Positions 59,370 to 64,000 of a stretch of DNA of 64,000 nt are shown here, piece after piece. Every line of letters starts with the position of its first letter. Position 1 is the stretch's first letter. Where the stretch lies: NCBI GenBank assembly GCA_947496145.1, contig CANMBS010000020.1, positions 1 to 64,000 on the forward strand, written 5' to 3'. The notes under the pieces were generated by a model, which worked only from the letters and a program-made list of their open reading frames with translations, had not been told where the DNA came from and made no database searches. A program made the translations under genes and the position numbers. This stretch comes from an uncultured Pseudovibrio sp. (GTDB lineage Bacteria; Pseudomonadota; Alphaproteobacteria; Rhizobiales; Stappiaceae).

Positions 59370-60492
59370 GCATTCTGGCGCACTGGAGCGACTGGCGGAG
59401 CGGGGCAGAACCCGTTCCCTGCTCAAGGCGCAGGCCTGCGATTTTTCCTCCAATGATTATCTGGCGCTGTCAACGGCGCCAGAATTGCGTTTGGCGGCAG
59501 AGCAAGCGCTTGCCCGTGGCGTTGGTCTGGGGGCAGGTGGTTCGCGCCTGCTGCGGGGCAATGATCCTGAGCATGAAGCGCTGGAACATGAAGCTGCTCA
59601 GTTGTTCGGCACAGAGAAGGCCCTGTTTTTCGGTGGTGGCTACAACGCCAATATGGCGCTGTTTTCAACCCTTCCACAGCAGGGCGATCTGGTGGTCTAT
59701 GATCGCCTTATCCATGCCAGCGCACACGATGGGATGAAGCTTGGCTCAGCGGAAACGGTTGGGTTTATGCATAACTCCGTTGAGGATGCTGAGACACAGA
59801 TTAAGGCCTGGCGTGGGCAGGGCGGTACAGGGCGTGTCTGGCTCGCCTGTGAGAGCCTTTATTCCATGGATGGGAATCAGGCACCTCTTGCAGAGCTGGT
59901 TGAGCTTGCTGATCGTCATGAGGCTTTTTTGCTGGTGGATGAGGCGCATGCCACTGGCGTACTGGGTGAGGGCGGCAAGGGGCTTGCAGCGGCCTTTGAG
60001 GGACGTGAAAATGTAATCTCGCTGCATACCTGTGGCAAGGCGCTTGGTGCGTCTGGTGCACTTGTGTGCGCCAGTGCGGTGCTGATTGATTACCTCATTA
60101 ACCGGGCGCGGGGCTTTATTTATGCCACAGCACCTTCGCCGCTTGTTGCTTCCATCGTGCGGGCTTCGCTGATGCTGGTGCAAAAGCAGCCGGAGCGACG
60201 CGGGCGGCTGGCAGAGCTGGTTGCCTTTGCAAATGCTGAAATGGTGCAGGTATGCGGGCAACAGGGCAGCGGAACACATATTCTGCCGTTCCTGATTGGC
60301 GATGATAAGCGCACCATGCGTGTTGCTGGTGTGATTCAGGAGCGTGGATTTGATGTTCGCGGTATTCGTCCGCCAACTGTGCCGCGCGGAACATCCCGCC
60401 TGCGAATTGCCTTAACCTTACATGCCAGCCAGCAGGATGTTTCCGCCCTGTTTGAAGTGCTGGCAGAAGAAATGGTTTTAGATTGCGTATGA
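59353..60492 (+). CDS. bioF: 8-amino-7-oxononanoate synthase
   Basis: The 379-residue PLP enzyme condenses pimeloyl thioester with alanine. Conserved blocks are [57 protein letters not shown] and [15 protein letters not shown] with the PLP lysine. It overlaps the end of bioB by 17 bases, and the next gene by 4, so the operon is tightly coupled. Confidence 0.93.
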   Translation: MSLLSKHSGALERLAERGRTRSLLKAQACDFSSNDYLALSTAPELRLAAEQALARGVGLGAGGSRLLRGNDPEHEALEHEAAQLFGTEKALFFGGGYNANMALFSTLPQQGDLVVYDRLIHASAHDGMKLGSAETVGFMHNSVEDAETQIKAWRGQGGTGRVWLACESLYSMDGNQAPLAELVELADRHEAFLLVDEAHATGVLGEGGKGLAAAFEGRENVISLHTCGKALGASGALVCASAVLIDYLINRARGFIYATAPSPLVASIVRASLMLVQKQPERRGRLAELVAFANAEMVQVCGQQGSGTHILPFLIGDDKRTMRVAGVIQERGFDVRGIRPPTVPRGTSRLRIALTLHASQQDVSALFEVLAEEMVLDCV

Positions 60493-61106
60493 CACATTCA
60501 ATCGTTGTAACTGGTACGGACACTGGTATCGGGAAAACCATCTTCTCTGCTGCTTTGACGCAGGCGCTTGGGGCGACCTACTGGAAGCCTGTGCAGTCTG
60601 GTCTGGAAGAGGAGACGGATACACAAGCGGTGGTTCGTCTGACGGGCTGCGAGGCGTTGCCTGAGACTTACCGGCTGGATATTCCCGCCAGCCCGCATTA
60701 TTCGGCGGAGCAGGAAGGTGTTTTAATCGATGTGGATCGACTGAGCCTGCCGCAAGTGGAAGGTCCGGTTGTGGTTGAAGGGGCAGGCGGTCTTATGGTG
60801 CCGCTGACACGGGACACGCTTTACATTGACCTTTTCAAGCGCTGGAACGCGCCCGTTGTGCTGTGCGCACGCACCGGCCTGGGGACGATCAATCACACTC
60901 TGCTTTCCATTGAGGCTTTGCGCAAGCGGGGCTGCCCTTTGCTGGGCGTGGCTTTCATTGGTGATGAGGTTGCCGATTCTGAGCGCACTATCACCGAATA
61001 TGCCGATGTGAAAAAGCTGGGCCGGTTGCCGCTTCTTTCTAAAATTACATCAGAAACACTCAAAGAGGCCTTTTTGCAGAACTTCCTGCTGGAAGATTTT
61101 ACGTAA
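60489..61106 (+). CDS. bioD: Dethiobiotin synthetase
   Basis: The 205-residue ATP-dependent enzyme carboxylates diaminopelargonic acid. The P-loop is GTDTGIGKT at residues 9-17, followed by WKPVQSGLEEETDT and VVEGAGGLMVPL. It starts at ATG 60489, overlapping the bioF stop as ATGA. Confidence 0.93.
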   Translation: MTHSIVVTGTDTGIGKTIFSAALTQALGATYWKPVQSGLEEETDTQAVVRLTGCEALPETYRLDIPASPHYSAEQEGVLIDVDRLSLPQVEGPVVVEGAGGLMVPLTRDTLYIDLFKRWNAPVVLCARTGLGTINHTLLSIEALRKRGCPLLGVAFIGDEVADSERTITEYADVKKLGRLPLLSKITSETLKEAFLQNFLLEDFT

Positions 61107-61125
61107 GGCACGGAGATAAGGCGTC

Positions 61126-62385
61126 ATGACAACACGTTCACCCATCTGGCATCCGTTTACGCAACATGCGGTGATGCCGGAGATGACAAAAATTACTGGC
61201 GGGTCTGGCGCTTACCTCACCAAAGCTGATGGCGCAAAGATGCTGGATGCGATCTCGTCGTGGTGGGTGGTCACACATGGGCATTGCCATCCGCACGTGA
61301 TCGGTACGATCAAGGAACAGGCTGAGAAGCTGGATCAGGTGATTTTTGCAGGACATACCCATGATCCGGCGGAACGCCTTGCCCGGCAGTTGCTTGAAGT
61401 GACGCCTGACGGGCTGGACTATGTGTTCTTTTCAGACAGCGGCTCAACTGCTGTAGAAGTGGCGCTTAAAATGGCGCTTGGCTACTGGCATCATGTGGGT
61501 GAGCGGCGGCAACGGATCGTGGTGATGGAACACAGCTATCACGGCGATACGATCGGTACCATGTCTGTTGGCGAGCGCGGTGTGTTTAACCAGCCTTACA
61601 ATCCGCTGCTGTTTGATGTGGCGAAAGTTCCTTTCCCAGTCAAAGCGCAGGAGCAGGTTATGCTGGACGCGCTTGACAAGCTTTGTGCGCAAGGGGATGT
61701 GGCAGCGTTTATCGTTGAGCCGCTGGTGCTCGGTGCCGGGGGCATGTTGATGTACACCGCAGAAACGTTGCGAGCTATGCATGAGATCTGCAAAAAGCAC
61801 GGTGTGTTGTTTATTGCCGATGAAGTCATGACCGGCTGGGGACGCACGGGCAAAATGTTTGCCTGCGAGCATGCGCAGGTCACCCCTGACATCGCTTGCT
61901 ACTCCAAGGGGCTGACAGGTGGCTCTTTGCCGCTTGCGGTGACCATGTGCTCCGGCGCGATCTATGACGCGCATTATTCTACGGACCGGAGCAAGACGTT
62001 TTTTCATTCCAGCTCTTATACGGCGAACCCGATTGCCTGTGCAGCAGCGGTTGCCAATCTGGAGATCTGGGAGAGTGAGCCGGTTTATGAGCGCATTGAG
62101 AGACTTGCTGCTATGCAGTCCGCAGGTTTGGCACGTTTTGAGAGTGACGAACGCTTCACCAATCTGCGCCAGCGCGGCACCATTGCGGCGATGGATATTC
62201 AGGTAAAGGACCACGGCTATCTTTCTGACGTGGGACCGCGCCTCTATGCGTTCTTCCAGAGTAAAAATCTGCTGCTAAGACCGCTTGGCAATACGCTTTA
62301 TGCGATGCCGCCCTACTGCACCTCTCAAGGTGATATAGATAATATTTACAATGCAATAGCAGAGGGTGCTGATGAATTGCTTTAA
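61126..62385 (+). CDS. bioA: Adenosylmethionine-8-amino-7-oxononanoate transaminase
   Basis: The 419-residue PLP aminotransferase begins with IWHPFTQHAVMPEMTKITGG. YVFFSDSGSTAVEVALKMAL, MEHSYHGDTIGTMSVGE, FIADEVMTGWGRTGKMFACE and CYSKGLTGGSLPLAVT (PLP lysine) are family blocks. It converts the BioF product by using SAM as amino donor. It starts 19 bases after bioD. Confidence 0.93.
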   Translation: MTTRSPIWHPFTQHAVMPEMTKITGGSGAYLTKADGAKMLDAISSWWVVTHGHCHPHVIGTIKEQAEKLDQVIFAGHTHDPAERLARQLLEVTPDGLDYVFFSDSGSTAVEVALKMALGYWHHVGERRQRIVVMEHSYHGDTIGTMSVGERGVFNQPYNPLLFDVAKVPFPVKAQEQVMLDALDKLCAQGDVAAFIVEPLVLGAGGMLMYTAETLRAMHEICKKHGVLFIADEVMTGWGRTGKMFACEHAQVTPDIACYSKGLTGGSLPLAVTMCSGAIYDAHYSTDRSKTFFHSSSYTANPIACAAAVANLEIWESEPVYERIERLAAMQSAGLARFESDERFTNLRQRGTIAAMDIQVKDHGYLSDVGPRLYAFFQSKNLLLRPLGNTLYAMPPYCTSQGDIDNIYNAIAEGADELL

Positions 62386-63364
62386 TGGGCGCGGTGGCCT
62401 TGTCGGGTTTGGTCATTACGCACCGGAGCGCCGCGTGCCTAATGCTGAAATTGAGCGGGATATGGGCCTTGAAGAGGGTTGGATTGAGCGGCGCACGGGT
62501 ATTCAGGAGCGCCGCTATGTTGCCCCGGATCAGGCGCTGACCGATATCGCTTTGCCTGCGGCTCAGATGGCGATTGAGGATTCTGGCATTGATCCGGCAA
62601 AGATCGGTCTGACACTGCTTGCAACCAGTACGCCGGATCATTTGCTGCCGCCTTCTGCACCGCTGCTGGTGCATAAGCTTGGCCTGCCAAACTCCGGCGG
62701 AATTGATATGGCAGGAGCCTGTGCGGGGTTCCTGTATGCGCTGGCAATGGCAGATGCTTACGCCAAAGCCCAGGGGATTGCGGTGCTCGTGGTGGCTGCG
62801 AATATCCTCAGTCGCCGGATCAACCCCCAAGAGCGGGCGAGCCGCGTGCTGTTTGCAGATGCAGCCGGGGCTGTCGTGGTATTGCCGCCCGTACGGGAGG
62901 GTCAGGGAATACTGGCAAGTGATCTGGCCTCTGATGGGGCTTACTACGATCTGATCAAGATTTCAGGTGGTGGGAGCCGCAATCCCTATCGCCCGGACAT
63001 GGACCCCAACGAATACCTGATGAGCCTGAAAGGCGGGCAGACTGTGTTTGCCAGAGCTGTTGCAACACTCACCAGTTCTGCCCAGAAGGTCTTGAATAAG
63101 GCAGGGCTTACGGCTGCTGATGTGGACCATTTTGCACCGCATCAGGCGAACTCCCGTATCATTGATGCAGCTGAAAGTAATATTGGAATAAACTCTGATA
63201 ATACACTGATAACACTGAATAAATTTGGAAATAGTTCTGCTGCGACTATTCCGTTCTCTCTCTCCAGATGCCGGGAAACACGTTCTTACAGAGAAGGTGA
63301 TACGTTCCTTCTTTCTGCCATTGGGGCAGGGTTTGTAAGCGGTTCGTTGCTGGTGGGGTTATAA
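62372..63364 (+). CDS. bioZ: BioZ, FabH-like 3-oxoacyl-ACP synthase of biotin operon
   Basis: The 330-residue protein from ATG 62372 is a KAS III-type enzyme. GACAGFLYALAMA holds Cys117, FAPHQANSRI the His, and LNKFGNSSAAT the Asn. In alphaproteobacteria a FabH-like gene at the end of bioBFDA is BioZ, which makes a pimeloyl-type thioester from glutaryl and malonyl units. It overlaps bioA by 14 bases. A true fabH elsewhere would support this. Confidence 0.85.
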   Translation: MNCFNGRGGLVGFGHYAPERRVPNAEIERDMGLEEGWIERRTGIQERRYVAPDQALTDIALPAAQMAIEDSGIDPAKIGLTLLATSTPDHLLPPSAPLLVHKLGLPNSGGIDMAGACAGFLYALAMADAYAKAQGIAVLVVAANILSRRINPQERASRVLFADAAGAVVVLPPVREGQGILASDLASDGAYYDLIKISGGGSRNPYRPDMDPNEYLMSLKGGQTVFARAVATLTSSAQKVLNKAGLTAADVDHFAPHQANSRIIDAAESNIGINSDNTLITLNKFGNSSAATIPFSLSRCRETRSYREGDTFLLSAIGAGFVSGSLLVGL

Positions 63365-63424
63365 GACATCGCGTAAAGATGGGGTGCCTTGCAGGCAGCC
63401 CCATCAAATGCTGTGAAGCGCTTA

Positions 63425-63919
63425 TCAGGCCTGACGCTGCGCCATCTGGTCGTCGAGTGTGAGCAGGTGCCAGCGGTCATCTCCGGCAGCTTTTACCTGA
63501 TCCAGTACACGGCGGAACAGGTCTTCCTCTTCGATTTGCTCTTCTAGGAACCAGTGCAGCATATTCTGGGTGCCGTATTCTTTTTCTTCATGGGCCAGAT
63601 CAAAGAGTGCGTGAATTTGAGCTGTGACCTGAACTTCCATTTTCAGAGCCAGCTCGATTGCTTCAACAGCGGAGGAAAATGCTACAGCTGGAGCATCGAT
63701 GCCTTTTAAGGTCACACGGGAGTCGCGTTTTACGATAAAGTCGTAGATACGCATGGCGTGCTCGGTCTCTTCCTTGGAGTGAAGGCGGAACCATTTTGCA
63801 AAACCGGGCAGCTCGCAGGAATCAAAATAAGCGGCCACAGCAAGATATGTATAGGATGCACTGAGCTCCTGATTGATCTGGTTGTTCAGGGCGTCTGCAA
63901 CTTTTGCATTCAGCATCAT
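63425..63919 (-). CDS. Bacterial non-heme ferritin
   Basis: The 164-residue protein has the ferritin four-helix bundle with the dinuclear iron ligands Glu in NQELSASYTYLA, Glu-His in HSKEETEHAMRIYDFIVKRD, and Glu-x6-Tyr and Glu in EEQIEEEDLFRRV. It lacks the Cys/Met heme site of bacterioferritin. ATG 63919 or 63916 may start it; AGGAGAGG lies just upstream of the start. It stores iron in the cytoplasm. Confidence 0.9.
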   Translation of the reverse strand: MMLNAKVADALNNQINQELSASYTYLAVAAYFDSCELPGFAKWFRLHSKEETEHAMRIYDFIVKRDSRVTLKGIDAPAVAFSSAVEAIELALKMEVQVTAQIHALFDLAHEEKEYGTQNMLHWFLEEQIEEEDLFRRVLDQVKAAGDDRWHLLTLDDQMAQRQA

Positions 63920-63979
63920 AAGTCCTCTCCTTTACGAAAAATTTCTTACACAGGGTCAGCTTCCGCACGGATAAAAACC

Positions 63980-63993
63980 TTGATCGAGATCAA
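63980..63993. promoter_or_regulatory. FNR/FixK-type box upstream of ferritin
   Basis: TTGATCGAGATCAA (63980-63993) is a perfect match to the TTGAT-N4-ATCAA consensus of FNR/FnrL/FixK regulators. It is 61-77 bases upstream of the ferritin start codon and could also serve a gene to the right of the window. It implies oxygen-linked control. Confidence 0.6.
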
Positions 63994-64000
63994 GACGAAC

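Noticed and set aside
58377-59453. Minus-strand 358-codon frame opposite bioB
   Set aside because: bioB is certain from its cysteine motif; the antisense frame has no recognisable content.
62333-62342. ATATAGATAA, nine of ten bases of the BioR consensus
   Set aside because: It lies inside the bioA coding end just before bioZ; probably chance in an A+T-rich codon run.

Overview
The window is most of a large temperate phage genome, about 51.6 kb of it visible, integrated in an alphaproteobacterial chromosome, followed by about 12.4 kb of host sequence. The alphaproteobacterial assignment rests on the bioB-bioF-bioD-bioA-bioZ operon with a FabH-like bioZ, the GcrA-like and GapR-like proteins carried by the phage, and a FixK/FNR-type box. 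The moderate base composition and gene set would fit a marine member such as Pseudovibrio or a relative; this is inference, not proof. The right prophage border is placed at 51564-51610, where the 3' part of a tRNA-Arg(TCT) is duplicated without its 5' half. The intact tRNA and the integrase should lie to the left of base 1.

Layout of the prophage. (1) 1-6771, minus strand: a tightly overlapping early operon with an HNH-like nuclease, a Rha/KilAC-type antirepressor, a Gp37/Gp68 protein, a PD-(D/E)XK exonuclease with a possible annealing partner, a coiled-coil protein and small proteins. (2) 6772-8228: a divergent control region with TTGCCA/TGGCAA operators, then a replication initiator gene that holds six 11-bp iterons followed by an A-rich stretch, like the lambda O/ori arrangement, and a possible helicase loader. 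(3) 8503-11861: a second Rha/KilAC antirepressor, two tandem S24-type repressors, a Cro-like protein and a CII-like protein. (4) 11893-20414: rightward early/middle genes (GapR-like, RuvC-like, GcrA-like, KilA-N protein preceded by a c4-like RNA, primase, two methyltransferases, DnaB helicase, HTH regulator). (5) 20439-24360: accessory genes, including a divergent ribbon-helix-helix pair plus a third Rha/KilAC antirepressor (an immI-like cassette) and probable morons. (6) 24474-50864: the late block, with a lambda-type head (Nu1, A, B, W, ClpP protease/scaffold, D, E) and a P2-type contractile tail (V, W, J, I, fibre region, sheath, tube, E, tape measure, U, X, D), then lysis genes (M15 endolysin, holin-like, Rz/Rz1). 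A putAbiC-like membrane protein sits on the opposite strand between portal and protease.

The most striking theme is the lysis-lysogeny circuitry. There are two repressors that seem to lack the catalytic lysine of S24 autoproteases, four antirepressor-type proteins (three Rha/KilAC, one KilA-N), an RNA element with long complementarity upstream of the KilA-N gene (P1/P22 c4-like), and Arc/Mnt-like ribbon-helix-helix regulators beside another antirepressor (P22 immI-like). Together these suggest induction by antirepressors rather than by RecA-driven repressor cleavage.

Downstream of the att site are a decayed IS6-family transposase and a short fragment of a second portal gene, which are traces of an earlier related prophage. 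Then come an unknown 253-residue protein, a 1311-residue autotransporter, a 900-bp gene-free region, the biotin operon and a ferritin gene with a perfect FNR/FixK-type box near the window end.
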